A stretch of DNA of 64,000 bases from Cedecea neteri NBRC 105707 = ATCC 33855 (GCF_001571265.1 NZ_BCTL01000025.1:1-64000); one strand, 5' to 3'. Shown: positions 1 through 9,407, counted from the stretch's first letter. Translations and numbers: made by a program. Notes: generated by a model from the letters alone, not told the origin.

Positions 1-11
1 CTGTCAGGCAT
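1..11 (+). rRNA. 3' end of a 5S rRNA gene (partial)
   Basis: The window opens with CTGTCAGGCAT, which resembles the conserved 3' end of enterobacterial 5S rRNA (E. coli ends CTGCCAGGCAT). An A/T-rich linker and a strong terminator follow, much as after 5S in rrn operons. In E. coli rrnD converges on yhdZ at this place, so synteny supports the call. Only 11 bases are visible. Confidence 0.6.
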
Positions 12-21
12 TAAATAAAAC

Positions 22-56
22 AAAAAGGCCACCTTAACAGGTGGCCTTTTTGTTTT
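22..56 (+). terminator. rrn-type intrinsic terminator
   Basis: A 12-bp perfect stem (22-33 with 40-51) closes a 6-nt loop and runs into TTTTTGTTTT. The upstream TAAATAAAAC resembles the linker before E. coli rrnB T1. It would end an rrn operon entering from the left. Because the outer stem is A/T, it could also act weakly on the minus strand. Confidence 0.8.
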
Positions 57-76
57 CTGAATTCGGCAAACACCAT

Positions 77-100
77 AAAAAGGCCGCGTCAGCGGCCTTT
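77..100 (-). terminator. Terminator of the yhdWXYZ operon
   Basis: A 9-bp stem (79-87 with 92-100) with a GTCA loop lies just past the yhdZ stop. On the minus strand it ends in five U residues (77-81). Confidence 0.85.
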
Positions 101-105
101 GTCGT

Positions 106-864
106 TTAATGGATAACCTGAGACAAGAAAGCTCGCGTTCTTTCCGATTTTGGATGGGCAAAAAACTCTTCAGGCGGAGCCTGTTCTACGATCTCTCCGC
201 GATCCATAAAGATAACTCGGTCAGCGACGGTGCGGGCAAAACCCATTTCGTGCGTGACGCAGAGCATTGTCATGCCGGATTCTGCCAGCCCTATCATGGT
301 GTCCAACACTTCTTTCACCATTTCCGGGTCAAGTGCCGAGGTTGGCTCGTCAAAAAGCATGATTTTTGGTTTCATACACAGTGAGCGGGCAATGGCCACA
401 CGTTGCTGCTGGCCTCCCGATATCTGCCCCGGAAATTTATGTGCATGTTCAGCGATTCTCACTCGTTCGAGATAATGCATCGCCAGCGCCTCGGCCTCTT
501 TCTTCGGCATCTTACGAACCCAGATAGGGGCCAGAGTGCAGTTCTGCAGGACGGTTAAGTGTGGGAACAGGTTAAAGTGCTGAAAGACCATGCCAACCTC
601 GGTACGGACTTTTTCTATATTCCGGAGATCGTCATTCAGCTCTGTTCCATCGACGACAATACGCCCCTGCTGATGCTCTTCAAGATGATTAATACAACGA
701 ATAGTTGTTGATTTTCCGGAGCCGGATGGCCCACACAGCACGATACGCTCACCTTGCTTCACATTAAGGTTAATGTCTTTTAAAACATGGAATTGCCCGT
801 ACCACTTATTCACGTTTTCCAGCGTGATCATCGTGTCGGCAGCCTGCAGTGTCATTTTACTCAT
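106..864 (-). CDS. yhdZ: Amino acid ABC transporter ATP-binding protein YhdZ
   Basis: This is the ATPase subunit of a polar amino acid uptake transporter (252 residues). It shows a Walker A motif (GPSGSGKST, about residues 45-53), the ABC signature ISGGQQQR, a Walker B ([12 protein letters not shown]) and the switch histidine in VTHEMG. It is the last gene of the leftward yhdW-X-Y-Z operon, 8 nt after yhdY, and is followed by a terminator. The protein should sit on the cytoplasmic face and drive the YhdX/YhdY permease pair. It is close to E. coli YhdZ over its whole length and resembles AapP/GlnQ-type ATPases. The transported substrate cannot be told from sequence. Confidence 0.95.
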   Translation of the reverse strand: MSKMTLQAADTMITLENVNKWYGQFHVLKDINLNVKQGERIVLCGPSGSGKSTTIRCINHLEEHQQGRIVVDGTELNDDLRNIEKVRTEVGMVFQHFNLFPHLTVLQNCTLAPIWVRKMPKKEAEALAMHYLERVRIAEHAHKFPGQISGGQQQRVAIARSLCMKPKIMLFDEPTSALDPEMVKEVLDTMIGLAESGMTMLCVTHEMGFARTVADRVIFMDRGEIVEQAPPEEFFAHPKSERTRAFLSQVIH

Positions 865-872
865 GATAATCC

Positions 873-1982
873 TTAGTGCGGCGTACGGCCGGTGTGGAAG
901 CGCTTTTCCAGGTGCTGGCTATAGCGCGACATGCTGAAACAGAAAATCCAATAGACGATGGCGGCAAAGACGTAGCCTTCTGTCGACATTCCCAGCCAGG
1001 CCGGATCAACCGTTGCCTGCTGGACGCTACTGAACAGATCGAACAGGCCGATGATGATCACCAGGCTGGTATCTTTAAACAGCGCAATAATCGTGTTCAC
1101 CAGGCCCGGGATCACCAGCTTTAGCGCCTGAGGTAATATCACTAATCCTTGCGTCTTCCAGTAGCCGAGAGCCAGTGACTCTGCAGCTTCATATTGCCCT
1201 TTCGGTAAGGCCTGTAGTCCGCCGCGAACCACCTCTGCGACATAGGCGGACTGGAACAAAATCACCCCGACTAATGCCCGAATCAGCTTATCGATGGTGG
1301 TGCCTTCCGGGAGAAACAGCGGCAACATCACCGAAGACATGAAAAGCACCGTAATCAGCGGAACACCACGCCAAAATTCGATAAACATTATTGAGAGGAC
1401 TCGCACGACCGGCATGCGTGAGCGTCTGCCCAGCGCCAGTACAATACCCAGTGGAAGGGCGCCGGCGATACCGACGGAAGCAACGATCAGCGTGAGCGTT
1501 AATCCACCCCAGAGACGTGTTTCAACACGATCCAGACCTAAAAAGCCACCGTACATCAGCCACCAGACGACGACCGGATAAGCTACTGCCCAGCAGGCAA
1601 TATAGCGGCCGCGATGAGGAAGCGACTTCCAGAACATGACTGCAACGGAAATCAGTCCAATGACAAGCGCAAGGTTGATTCGCCAGCGCCACTCGTGGGG
1701 GTAAAGCCCATACATGAACTGGCCGAAACGTTCGTGGATAAACACCCAGCATGCTCCGCCTTTAGTGCAGTCGGCTCTGGTCTCGCCTATCCAGTTCGCC
1801 TGGAAAAGTGCCCAGTCCAGAAGCGGAGGGATAAGCACCCACATCAAGCCGAAACACAGCAGAGTAAGCAGGGTATTCAACCAGCTGGAGAAGAGGTTTT
1901 TACGCATCCATCGCCAGACTTGCTCAGGGGCGTTGCCTGCCGGGCGGGCGCTGTGCGCCTTCAGAACTTTAATCATCGACAT
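873..1982 (-). CDS. yhdY: Amino acid ABC transporter permease YhdY
   Basis: This is an inner-membrane permease of the HisM/AapM type (369 residues). The N-terminal third is a long extension with two or three hydrophobic segments, followed by the transport domain. The EAA-type loop reads [15 protein letters not shown], near residues 265-280, and would dock the ATPase. The gene starts 3 nt after the yhdX stop and ends 8 nt before yhdZ, so the genes are probably translationally coupled. An alternative ATG lies two codons inside the chosen start. With YhdX it should form the heterodimeric channel. Confidence 0.94.
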   Translation of the reverse strand: MSMIKVLKAHSARPAGNAPEQVWRWMRKNLFSSWLNTLLTLLCFGLMWVLIPPLLDWALFQANWIGETRADCTKGGACWVFIHERFGQFMYGLYPHEWRWRINLALVIGLISVAVMFWKSLPHRGRYIACWAVAYPVVVWWLMYGGFLGLDRVETRLWGGLTLTLIVASVGIAGALPLGIVLALGRRSRMPVVRVLSIMFIEFWRGVPLITVLFMSSVMLPLFLPEGTTIDKLIRALVGVILFQSAYVAEVVRGGLQALPKGQYEAAESLALGYWKTQGLVILPQALKLVIPGLVNTIIALFKDTSLVIIIGLFDLFSSVQQATVDPAWLGMSTEGYVFAAIVYWIFCFSMSRYSQHLEKRFHTGRTPH

Positions 1983-1985
1983 TTC

Positions 1986-3167
1986 TTAGCGCTCAACCAG
2001 GGCAATACGGCGGTTATAGACGTTCATCAGCAGCGAAATAACCAGGCTGATAAGCAAATAAACGGACATCGTGATAGCGATAGTTTCGATTGCCTGTCCC
2101 GTCTGGTTCAGTACGCTGCCGGCAAACAAAGAAACCATATCCGGATAACCAATCGCCGCCGCCAACGAGGAGTTTTTGACGATGTTCAGGTACTGGCTGG
2201 TCAGTGGCGGAATAATGACTCTCAACGCCTGAGGCACAATCACCTGGCGAAGCGTCACCTGCTTAGGCAGACCCAGGGACAAAGCCGCTTCATGCTGGCC
2301 ATAAGGTACGGACTGAATACCTGAACGAATGATTTCCGCGATAAACACCGAGGTGTAAACCGACAGCGCCAGCGTTAAAGCCGCCAGCTCAGGAATAAGT
2401 ACAATCCCGCCGCTAAAGTTGAAGCCGTGCAGGGCTGGAATATCCCAATGCAGTGCGGCCCCGAAGATCAAATGTGCCAGCAGCGGTAGCGCAACGATCA
2501 AGGCGATCGTCACGGGCCAGGTACGACGAATTTGCCCGGTCTTCATCTGATGCATTTTGTTATAGCGATACAGCCCCGCAGAGACGAGAAGCGCAAGCAG
2601 CACGGCAACAGCAAATGCCAGCAGGCCTTCACCCATAACCGGGGCCGGAAGAGACAGCCCGCGATTGCTCAAATACATCAGGCCAAAGGCATCTATTGCC
2701 TGCCTTGGCCCCGGCAGATTGCGCAGGACGGCAAAGTACCAGAAGAAGATTTGCAACAGCGGGGGAATGTTGCGAAACGTCTCTATATAGAAGGTAGAGA
2801 GTTTACGCACCAGCCAGTTATCAGAGAGCCGTGCCAGGCCCACAAAGAAGCCGATAAACGTGGCGAACACGATGCACAGGACAGACACCAGCAGAGTATT
2901 CAGGAGCCCAACAACAAAGACTTTGCCGTAAGTATCACCCTGATCGTAATCAATCAGATGCTGGACAATGCCGAACCCGGCGGCGCGATCGAGAAAGGCA
3001 AAGCCGGAGGTAATGCCGCGGCTATCCAGGTTGGTAATCGTGTTGTGAATCAGATAAACGGCCACGCCAATCACAAAACTAATGGCGACTATCTGATACA
3101 GCCAGGCGCGAACCGAAGGGTTAGAAAAAGATAAGTCGGCCTTCACGGCTGGGCGGTGATGACGCAT
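1986..3167 (-). CDS. yhdX: Amino acid ABC transporter permease YhdX
   Basis: This is the second permease subunit (393 residues from this start). It has multiple membrane segments and the C-terminal EAA loop HEAALSLGLPKQVTL, near residue 310. I chose ATG at 3167 because a GAGG ribosome binding site sits 7 nt upstream and the start aligns with E. coli YhdX; a TTG two codons upstream (3173) is also open. It pairs with YhdY in an AapQM-like transporter. A hairpin separates it from yhdW upstream. Confidence 0.93.
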   Translation of the reverse strand: MRHHRPAVKADLSFSNPSVRAWLYQIVAISFVIGVAVYLIHNTITNLDSRGITSGFAFLDRAAGFGIVQHLIDYDQGDTYGKVFVVGLLNTLLVSVLCIVFATFIGFFVGLARLSDNWLVRKLSTFYIETFRNIPPLLQIFFWYFAVLRNLPGPRQAIDAFGLMYLSNRGLSLPAPVMGEGLLAFAVAVLLALLVSAGLYRYNKMHQMKTGQIRRTWPVTIALIVALPLLAHLIFGAALHWDIPALHGFNFSGGIVLIPELAALTLALSVYTSVFIAEIIRSGIQSVPYGQHEAALSLGLPKQVTLRQVIVPQALRVIIPPLTSQYLNIVKNSSLAAAIGYPDMVSLFAGSVLNQTGQAIETIAITMSVYLLISLVISLLMNVYNRRIALVER

Positions 3168-3199
3168 AAGCAAACCTCAGTAACAGGAACATAAATCCT

Positions 3200-3222
3200 G
3201 GGCACCGCACCGAGCAGTGCCC
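3200..3222 (-). other. Intercistronic hairpin between yhdW and yhdX
   Basis: The repeat GGGCAC/GTGCCC folds into a GC-rich stem 17 nt past the yhdW stop. It has no U-tract, so it is better read as an mRNA-stabilising or processing element than as a full terminator. Such hairpins often follow binding-protein genes and let them be made in excess over the permeases. Confidence 0.5.
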
Positions 3223-3238
3223 TGTTCTGGCATTTCGC

Positions 3239-4264
3239 TTAGCGAACCGGCGGGGCGTACTGAATACCGCCGTTGTTCCACAGGTTGTTCTGGCCGCGTT
3301 TGATTTTCAGCGGGCTTTGGGCGCCGACGTTGCTCTCAAAAATCTCAGCGTAGTTGCCGACCTGCTTCACGATGTTGTAGGCCCATTTGTTGTCCAGCTT
3401 CAGGTCTTTGCCGAAATCGCCTTCCTTCCCTAACAGGTGCGCCATATCCGGCGTGGTTGGATTAGCCGCCATCTGGTCGACGTTTTTAGAGCTAATACCC
3501 ATCTCTTCTGCGTTCAGCATGGCGAACAGCGTCCAGCGCACGATGGAGAACCAGTCATCGTCACCGCGACGTACAACAGGCCCCAGTGGCTCTTTTGAGA
3601 TGACTTCTGGCAGCACGAGCCATTCAGCCGGGTTGCTAAGCTTGATGCGCAGGGCATAGAGCTGAGACTGATCTGAGGCCAGGGTATCGCAACGTCCGGA
3701 CTCCAGGGCTTTGGCTGACTCGTCTGAGCGGTCAAAGGTTACCGGCGTGTACTTCATGTTATTGGCTTTGAAGTAGTCGGCGACGTTCAGTTCGGTGTCG
3801 GTTCCTGCCTGAATACAAACCGTTGCACCGTCGAGCTCTTTCGCGCTTTTGAGGCCGGCTTTATTGTGGGTCAGGAAGCCGATGCCGTCATAATAAGTGA
3901 CGCCGGTAAAGACCATCCCCATTCCCGCATCGCGGGAGGAGGTCCAGGTGGTGTTACGGGAAAGAATATCTACCTCGCCGGACTGCAGCGCAGTAAAGCG
4001 CTCTTTCGCCGTCAGCGGGGTGTATTTGACTTTAGAAGCATCGCCGAATACGGCCGCCGCCACGCCGCGGCAAACGTCCACGTCGATACCGGTAAACTTG
4101 CCGCTACCGTCAGCGTAAGAAAAGCCCGGCAGGCCATCGCTAATCCCACATTGCACGAAGCCTTTCTTTTTTACGGCATCCAGCGTGGTGCCTGCATGAG
4201 CCTGATTAGCCATCGCAAACAGTGTGCCGGTAGCGACCAGAGTGGCGATCATCATCTTCTTCAT
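3239..4264 (-). CDS. yhdW: Periplasmic amino acid-binding protein YhdW
   Basis: This is the solute-binding subunit of the YhdWXYZ transporter (341 residues). It begins with a Sec signal peptide (KK, then a hydrophobic core, cleavage after AHA near residue 24), followed by a family 3 binding-protein fold. I chose the ATG at 4264 because AGGATG precedes it. The frame stays open to 4354, but that stretch begins at the predicted transcription start and has no signal-peptide features. It is first in the operon behind a sigma-54-type promoter, which suggests nitrogen-limitation control. It resembles AapJ-type general L-amino acid binding proteins. Confidence 0.94.
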   Translation of the reverse strand: MKKMMIATLVATGTLFAMANQAHAGTTLDAVKKKGFVQCGISDGLPGFSYADGSGKFTGIDVDVCRGVAAAVFGDASKVKYTPLTAKERFTALQSGEVDILSRNTTWTSSRDAGMGMVFTGVTYYDGIGFLTHNKAGLKSAKELDGATVCIQAGTDTELNVADYFKANNMKYTPVTFDRSDESAKALESGRCDTLASDQSQLYALRIKLSNPAEWLVLPEVISKEPLGPVVRRGDDDWFSIVRWTLFAMLNAEEMGISSKNVDQMAANPTTPDMAHLLGKEGDFGKDLKLDNKWAYNIVKQVGNYAEIFESNVGAQSPLKIKRGQNNLWNNGGIQYAPPVR

Positions 4265-4363
4265 AAATGCATCCTGAGTGGCGAAATTATCGTTATTGGC
4301 GAAATGGCTTCCGGGAGGAGCCAGATCCGTATTCGTGGCAAATGCCCGAGTCATCGTCTTTAA

Positions 4364-4379
4364 AGCAAAGTGGATGCCA
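4364..4379 (-). promoter_or_regulatory. Sigma-54 (RpoN) promoter of yhdWXYZ
   Basis: The minus strand reads TGGCATCCACTTTGCT. This matches the -24/-12 consensus (TGGCAC, N5, TTGCA) with correct GG to GC spacing. The start point would be near 4353, giving a leader of about 90 nt. RpoN itself is encoded at 60669-62102. Confidence 0.75.
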
Positions 4380-4442
4380 GGTTTACTGGAGGAACGTACT
4401 ACGCAGAAGAAGGCTGACTGTTATGAAGAAAGGGGCAAAAAA

Positions 4443-4459
4443 TGTGCCGAAATAGTGCA
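4443..4459 (-). promoter_or_regulatory. Candidate NtrC binding site upstream of yhdW
   Basis: The minus strand reads TGCACTATTTCGGCACA, matching 10 of the 13 fixed positions of the NtrC site (TGCACY, N4, TGGTGCA). It is centred about 100 bp upstream of the predicted start, a usual enhancer distance. A poorer half-matching copy lies about 23 bp further upstream (near 4465-4482). This is inferred from motif alone. Confidence 0.5.
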
Positions 4460-4520
4460 GGTCTGCAACTAACGGCGCATTTCAGAGCAAAATGATTCAG
4501 ATGTTGCAGGAATAATAAAC

Positions 4521-4546
4521 AAAAAAGCGCGAGAGGCTCGCGCTTT
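4521..4546 (-). terminator. Terminator of yhdV
   Basis: A 10-bp perfect stem (4524-4533 with 4537-4546) with a 3-nt loop is followed on the minus strand by six U residues. It separates yhdV from the yhdW promoter region. Confidence 0.85.
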
Positions 4547-4561
4547 GCCAGACGTGGGGAT

Positions 4562-4783
4562 TTATTTGGTGAGTGCCACGATACCCAAGGCAACGCCTGC
4601 CACGGCAGCTGTGCCGGCGGCAATAGCGCCCGCAGTTTCCCAGTTATCCTGGGTGGTGCCTTTCATACAGGTATTGGTGTGCACCAGGCGCCCCTGGTCG
4701 TCATAGACCGGTACGCAAGGAGACTCGGTCGCGCAGCCTGCCAGAAAAGTCGTGAGCAATGCGACGGCGATGAATTTAGTCAT
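4562..4783 (-). CDS. yhdV: Small lipoprotein YhdV
   Basis: This is a 73-residue lipoprotein of unknown function. A short signal peptide ends in the lipobox LAGC, so Cys16 should be the acylated first residue of the mature protein. The C-terminal half holds a Gly/Ala-rich hydrophobic stretch typical of glycine-zipper small lipoproteins. I chose the ATG at 4783, with GAGG upstream; the open extension to 4858 would bury the signal peptide. It closely resembles E. coli YhdV. In E. coli yhdV follows acrEF, which is absent here. Confidence 0.9.
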   Translation of the reverse strand: MTKFIAVALLTTFLAGCATESPCVPVYDDQGRLVHTNTCMKGTTQDNWETAGAIAAGTAAVAGVALGIVALTK

Positions 4784-5012
4784 TTTGAACCTCGGTTTAA
4801 CCAAACGCCGGAGCAGGGATTGCTTTCGTAGGTGCCCATAAAGGTACGAAGCTTTCACGGATGCTGCACCGGTGTGAATGTGGCTATTTTACCACTGCGA
4901 TTCAGACCACAGGATCGGGGAATAATTGCAAAGCGTGTGCAGTGTAAACAAAGTGGAGGAAAGCGCAGCGCAGCAGCCAATGATGAGGAAAAATGTCAGA
5001 TCTCAGGAAAAG

Positions 5013-5049
5013 AAAAAAGGCGCTTCCCCATGCCGAAGAGCGCCTTTTT
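5013..5049 (-). terminator. Terminator of dusB-fis
   Basis: A GGCGCTTC/GAAG-GCGCC stem is flanked by A6 and T5 runs, so it can work in both directions. It lies about 25 bp past the fis stop. The remaining spacer to yhdV (4784-5012) holds nothing I can assign except, presumably, the yhdV promoter. Confidence 0.8.
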
Positions 5050-5073
5050 CATCAACGACTTAACTGATTAGTA

Positions 5074-5370
5074 TCAGTTCATGCCGTATTTTTTCAGTTT
5101 CTTACGCAGCGTACCACGGTTGATGCCCATCATCAGGGCAGCGCGGGTTTGGTTGCCACGGGTGTATTGCATCACCATGTCCAACAATGGCTGCTCTACT
5201 TCAGCCAGTACCAGCTCATACAGGTCATTCACATCCTGACCATTCAGTTGAGCAAAATAGTTCTTCAGTGCCTGTTTCACGGAATCACGCAGGGGTTTTT
5301 GGGTTACCTGATCCTGAGAGTTAACGGTAGAAACGGTCAGTACGTCAGAATTTACGCGTTGTTCGAACAT
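5074..5370 (-). CDS. fis: DNA-binding protein Fis
   Basis: Fis is a 98-residue homodimeric nucleoid protein. It bends DNA, activates rRNA and tRNA promoters during rapid growth, and assists several site-specific recombination and replication processes. The N-terminal beta-hairpin arms and the C-terminal helix-turn-helix ([20 protein letters not shown]) are intact. The sequence appears identical to E. coli Fis as I recall it. It is the second gene of dusB-fis, 25 nt after dusB, and shares its strong promoter. Confidence 0.98.
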
Positions 5371-5395
5371 AGTTCTGTCAGCTCTTTATTTCTGT

Positions 5396-6361
5396 TTACG
5401 CAAAATTTTCGAAGTATGCCTCCAACGCCTCCAGCTGTTCGCTGGCATCCTCAATGGCGTTGAATGTGCGCCGAAACTGGTCATTTGGAGCGTGCTCCTG
5501 GAGATACCAGGAGACGTGTTTACGAGCAATTCGGTAACCTTTTACATCGCCATAAAAGCTATGCAGTTCCCGAACGTGCGAGCAAAGTAAGCGCTTTACC
5601 TCTGCCAGAGGCAAGGGGGGCAGCAGCTCTCCAGTGTCCAGATAATGCTGGATTTCCCGAAAGATCCAGGGTCTTCCCTGAGCCGCCCGGCCTATCATCA
5701 GGGCATCAGCCCCCGTATAGTCAAGTACAGCTCTGGCTTTAAGCGGGTCAGTAATGTCACCATTCGCGATAATCGGAATGGAAACTTTCTGCTTAACTGC
5801 CCGAATGCTGTCGTATTCAGCATCGCCCTGGAATAAACAGGCGCGTGTGCGTCCATGAATTGTCAGAGCCTGAATCCCACAGTCTTCAGCCAGTTGGGCA
5901 ATCTCTACACAGTTACGGTGCGCGGGCTCCCAGCCGGTACGAATTTTCAACGTCACAGGAACATCCACTGCCTTCACTACCGTCGTCACGATGTCCTTTA
6001 CCAGACTCGGATACTGCAGAAGGGCTGAACCTGCTAGCTTACGATTCACCTTTTTTGCCGGACAACCCATATTGATATCAATAATCTGGGCGCCATTAGC
6101 CACGTTAATTCGCGCGGCCTCTGCCATCTCTTCCGGTACGCTGCCGGCAATTTGCACGGTGCGAATACCCGGTTCATCCACATGAACCATACGTAAACGG
6201 GACTTGTCGCTCGCCCAAACTTCCGGGTTGGAGGACATCATCTCGGAAACGGTTAACCCGGCTCCCATCTCGTAGCACAGCGTCCTGAATGGTCTGTCAG
6301 TGATGCCAGCCATAGGTGCTGCGATCAGGCGATTTCTGAGCTGGTGGTGTCCGATGCGCAT
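5396..6361 (-). CDS. dusB: tRNA-dihydrouridine synthase B
   Basis: DusB is an FMN-dependent enzyme that reduces uridine to dihydrouridine in the tRNA D-loop (321 residues). The N-terminal TIM barrel begins with [15 protein letters not shown]. The catalytic cysteine lies in [15 protein letters not shown] near residue 100, and the FMN-phosphate motif [12 protein letters not shown] is near residue 225. The C-terminal helical domain recognises tRNA. The gene is promoter-proximal to fis, the arrangement usual in gamma-proteobacteria, where dusB sequence is needed for good fis expression. Confidence 0.97.
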   Translation of the reverse strand: MRIGHHQLRNRLIAAPMAGITDRPFRTLCYEMGAGLTVSEMMSSNPEVWASDKSRLRMVHVDEPGIRTVQIAGSVPEEMAEAARINVANGAQIIDINMGCPAKKVNRKLAGSALLQYPSLVKDIVTTVVKAVDVPVTLKIRTGWEPAHRNCVEIAQLAEDCGIQALTIHGRTRACLFQGDAEYDSIRAVKQKVSIPIIANGDITDPLKARAVLDYTGADALMIGRAAQGRPWIFREIQHYLDTGELLPPLPLAEVKRLLCSHVRELHSFYGDVKGYRIARKHVSWYLQEHAPNDQFRRTFNAIEDASEQLEALEAYFENFA

Positions 6362-6400
6362 GAGTTAAGAAATGACCATACTGTGCCTGCAAGGCGGCGT

Positions 6401-6429
6401 ATATTACGCATTTTTCGCACGAGATGAAA
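6401..6429 (-). promoter_or_regulatory. dusB-fis promoter
   Basis: On the minus strand TTTCAT (6424-6429) and TAATAT (6401-6406) are 17 bp apart and followed by a G/C-rich discriminator. This is essentially the E. coli fis promoter, whose GC-rich start region makes it sensitive to ppGpp and supercoiling. The A/T-rich stretch upstream (6430-6560) is where Fis and IHF act in E. coli. I did not map individual sites. Confidence 0.8.
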
Positions 6430-6690
6430 GGCCAAACTTTGAACAATCCTCTGTCACAGATCAATGAAGCGGCAACAAGTGTAGCCAGATTACACAATTA
6501 ATCCAATTAATCAGATGGTTAGAGTTTTTCGTTTATTTCATGCTGTTTTAAATTTTCCTGAAAGTTAGCAGAAATATGCTGTCGAACAGGGGGTTTTCAC
6601 CAGATAAACCGCTGTTTTTGTGGCCAGTTTTGGATTTTTTATGCGAACAAGCTCTCATTTTTGGGTGCGGTTTACTCACTAAAACTGGCT

Positions 6691-6721
6691 AAAAACAGCA
6701 CACGGCAGGAGCGCCGTATGC
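6691..6721 (-). terminator. Terminator of the prmA transcript
   Basis: A 9-bp stem with one G-U pair (6698-6706 with 6713-6721) and a 6-nt loop lies 11 bp past the prmA stop. On the minus strand it is followed by TG and five U residues. It insulates dusB-fis from prmA. With the dusB promoter, it accounts for much of the 371-bp spacer 6362-6732; I see no gene there. Confidence 0.75.
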
Positions 6722-6732
6722 CGTTATTTTCA

Positions 6733-7617
6733 TCAGTCGTGCTTGCGGCCGGTGATGCGGCACCACTCTTCTTTTTCCGCGACCGGATCAAGCGTGAACT
6801 TATCAGCATAAGCTTCACAAACACCTTCGGCCTGGCTTGCCAGAACGCCAGAGAGGCCAAGGAAACCGCCTTCAACCGGCAGCACGCTGATTAACGGCGC
6901 TAACTCACGCAGAGGGCCTGCCAGGATGTTAGCGACCACCACGTCAGCGCTCATGGCTTCTGGCTGGTCTTTCGGCAGGTAAAGCTCAAGCTGCTCTGAA
7001 ACGCCGTTACGCTCTGCGTTATCGCGGCTCGCCTGAATGGCCTGTGGATCGATATCAATGCCGATGGCTTTTGCAGCACCCAATTTCAGGGCGGCAATGG
7101 CCAGGATCCCGGAGCCGCAGCCGAAGTCGATAATGGTTTTGCCGGCCAGGTCCAGGCCATCGAGCCACTCGAGGCACAGCGAGGTCGTTGGGTGAGTACC
7201 GGTGCCAAACGCCAGGCCCGGGTCGAGCATCACGTTCACCGCGTTTTCGTCCGGCACATCGCGCCAGCTTGGGCAGATCCACAGACGATTGCCGAAGCGC
7301 ATCGGGTGGAAGTTATCCATCCATTCGCGCTCCCAGTCTTTGTCTTCCAACTGCTCGACTTTGTGGTGAAAGCCCTGGCCCAGTAATGGGCAGTTTTCAA
7401 GGATAGCGACAACTTCTTCCATGTCGATTTCTGCGTCATACAGGCCGATAACGTCGGTATCGCCCCAAAGGCGAGTTTCACCCGGCAGCGGTTCAAAGAC
7501 CGGCGTGTCGTGGGTGTCCTGGAAGGTGACGGAAACCGCCCCGCTTTCAATCAGCGCATCGCCCAGGCTTTCAGCGTTACCGCCGGTGGTGTTAATTTTC
7601 AGTTGGATCCATGGCAT
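6733..7617 (-). CDS. prmA: Ribosomal protein L11 methyltransferase
   Basis: PrmA uses S-adenosylmethionine to trimethylate several amino groups of ribosomal protein L11 (294 residues). The N-terminal domain that binds L11 is followed by a Rossmann methyltransferase domain with [15 protein letters not shown] (near residue 140) and the SAM-binding [17 protein letters not shown] (near residue 163). The gene lies 11 nt after panF on the same strand, as in E. coli, and is probably co-transcribed with it. Confidence 0.97.
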   Translation of the reverse strand: MPWIQLKINTTGGNAESLGDALIESGAVSVTFQDTHDTPVFEPLPGETRLWGDTDVIGLYDAEIDMEEVVAILENCPLLGQGFHHKVEQLEDKDWEREWMDNFHPMRFGNRLWICPSWRDVPDENAVNVMLDPGLAFGTGTHPTTSLCLEWLDGLDLAGKTIIDFGCGSGILAIAALKLGAAKAIGIDIDPQAIQASRDNAERNGVSEQLELYLPKDQPEAMSADVVVANILAGPLRELAPLISVLPVEGGFLGLSGVLASQAEGVCEAYADKFTLDPVAEKEEWCRITGRKHD

Positions 7618-7628
7618 GGCGAAACTCT

Positions 7629-9083
7629 TTATTTATCAGTAGTGGAAACAAGAAGGGGCTCCGGAACGGGGCGACCAAAACGGTTACCTATCAGGAACGC
7701 CAGCAAGCTGAACAGTAGCGAAGGCACAATCGGGTGGAAGCCCATGAGCTGCAGGCCAAAACTGGCAAGCACCGCGTATAGCACGCCCCCGGCAATCATG
7801 CCGCTGAGCGCGCCTGCAGCGTTAGCTTTCTCCCAATAGAGGCCCAGCACCAGCGGCCACAGGAAAACGGCTTCCAGGCCCCCGAAGGCCAGCAGATTTA
7901 ACCAGATAATCATTTCCGGCGGCCGCCAGGCAGCCAGCATCATCAGGATACCCAGCACCAGCGTAGTGGTGGTAGAAATGCGCTTCAGGCGGCGCTCCTG
8001 ACGAATTTTAGCCGGACTTGCGCTAAGCCACAGGTCTTTCACGATCGTCGCGGATGCCTGCAGCAAGTGTGCGTTAACGTTGGACATAATGGCGGCCATT
8101 GGGGCGGCCAGGAATAACCCAGCGGCCCAGGGCGGCAGAACCTTCATCATCAGCGTAGGGATCACCAGGTCCGGCACCGTCAGGCCAGGGAGAACAGCTC
8201 TACCCAGGGCGCCTGCAAGGTGCATACCCAGCATCAGAATCGCGACCACAATGGTGCCGATGATAATGCCACGGTGAACGGCTTTACTGTCTTTGTAAGA
8301 GATACAGCGTACCGCCGTGTGGGGCAGACCGATCACGCCAAAACAGACCAGTACCCAGAACGAGGCCATAAACGTGGGCGTCAGAATGTCGCCTGCACCC
8401 TGGGGGCTGACGAGTTTCGGATCAATATGCTCTAACGTTTGTACCGCGTTGCCCAGCCCGCCGGCGGCATGAACCACGCCGACCAGCAGCACGATAGTCC
8501 CTATCAGCATCACCATACCCTGCATGGTGTCGTTAAGTACGCTGGCCCGGAAACCGCCGAAGGAAGTATAGAGGGCAATGGTGATCCCGAAAATCAGCAG
8601 GCCAGTTTCGTACTTTATGCCCGCCGCGGTTTCCAGCAGCCTTGCGCCACCGATAAACTGGACGGCAATCGCGCCAACAAAGGCGACCAGCAGGCTGACG
8701 CTGGCAATCCAGACGACGGCCCGATTCTGGTAGCGAGCCTGGAGCATGTCATTCAGCGTAATGGCGTTATAGCGGCGCGCCAGGATAGCGAATTTCTTCC
8801 CAAGAATCCCCAAAGAAAGCCAGATCGTCGGGATCTGAATCATGGCCAGCAGCACCCAGCCCAGGCCGAATTTATAGGCAGCGCCCGGTCCGCCAATAAA
8901 CGAACTGGCGCTGATGTAGGTCGTGGTGAGCGTCATGGCCAGCACGAAGCCGCCCATCGAACGGCTGCCGAGGAAATACTCACTCAGAAAGGTGCCGGAG
9001 GTGCGCTGACGCATGGCGTAGACGGACAGGCCAAAGACCGCAATCAGGTAGATGACCAGCACGGCAATCACTTCATTTTGCAT
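7629..9083 (-). CDS. panF: Sodium/pantothenate symporter
   Basis: PanF takes up pantothenate with sodium. It is an inner-membrane protein of the sodium:solute symporter family (484 residues, about 13 hydrophobic segments). Family features include the SSS signature region around [14 protein letters not shown], and [21 protein letters not shown] near residue 270. I chose the ATG at 9083 because it aligns with E. coli PanF; the frame is open a little further upstream. It overlaps the end of yhdT by 11 nt, pointing to coupled translation. Confidence 0.95.
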   Translation of the reverse strand: MQNEVIAVLVIYLIAVFGLSVYAMRQRTSGTFLSEYFLGSRSMGGFVLAMTLTTTYISASSFIGGPGAAYKFGLGWVLLAMIQIPTIWLSLGILGKKFAILARRYNAITLNDMLQARYQNRAVVWIASVSLLVAFVGAIAVQFIGGARLLETAAGIKYETGLLIFGITIALYTSFGGFRASVLNDTMQGMVMLIGTIVLLVGVVHAAGGLGNAVQTLEHIDPKLVSPQGAGDILTPTFMASFWVLVCFGVIGLPHTAVRCISYKDSKAVHRGIIIGTIVVAILMLGMHLAGALGRAVLPGLTVPDLVIPTLMMKVLPPWAAGLFLAAPMAAIMSNVNAHLLQASATIVKDLWLSASPAKIRQERRLKRISTTTTLVLGILMMLAAWRPPEMIIWLNLLAFGGLEAVFLWPLVLGLYWEKANAAGALSGMIAGGVLYAVLASFGLQLMGFHPIVPSLLFSLLAFLIGNRFGRPVPEPLLVSTTDK

Positions 9084-9315
9084 GGTCATCCCCCAGCGGA
9101 ATGTCACGGAAGAGGAGTTTCACCATCAGCCAGCAGAGCAGGATAAACAGCAGCGGCACCAGCAGACAAGCCATCTCGAACCAGTGCGGCAAGCCGGTGA
9201 TACCCTGTGCATTGTCAGGTAAGTAAGCAGCCACTAACCATGCGGCAAGGTAGAGCAAGGTCAGCCAGAGCGCCCAGCGCGCTTCTTTATGGGCTTGAAC
9301 AAAACGGTTGTCCAT
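9073..9315 (-). CDS. yhdT: Small inner-membrane protein YhdT (DUF997)
   Basis: YhdT is an 80-residue protein with two predicted membrane helices (about residues 14-33 and 46-66) and a charged C-terminus. Its function is unknown. It always accompanies panF in enterobacteria, and here overlaps it by 11 nt, so a role beside the pantothenate symporter is plausible but untested from sequence. The ATG at 9315 matches E. coli YhdT. Confidence 0.92.
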   Translation of the reverse strand: MDNRFVQAHKEARWALWLTLLYLAAWLVAAYLPDNAQGITGLPHWFEMACLLVPLLFILLCWLMVKLLFRDIPLGDDHAK

Positions 9316-9373
9316 TTTTGTCCCTTGAGTTCGCAGAAAGCGGGGATTGTAACGCATCCATCCTGTCGGAGGA

Positions 9374-9407
9374 TAAAAAAAGAAAAAGGCCGGAAATCCG
9401 GCCTTTT
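9374..9407 (-). terminator. Terminator of accBC
   Basis: A 10-bp perfect stem (9384-9393 with 9398-9407) with loop AAAT lies just past the accC stop. On the minus strand it runs into a T-rich tract of about 13 nt. It separates accBC from yhdT-panF-prmA. Confidence 0.85.

Noticed and set aside
4265-4354. An in-frame N-terminal extension of yhdW
   Set aside because: It would put 30 polar residues before a clear signal peptide and starts at the predicted sigma-54 transcription start.
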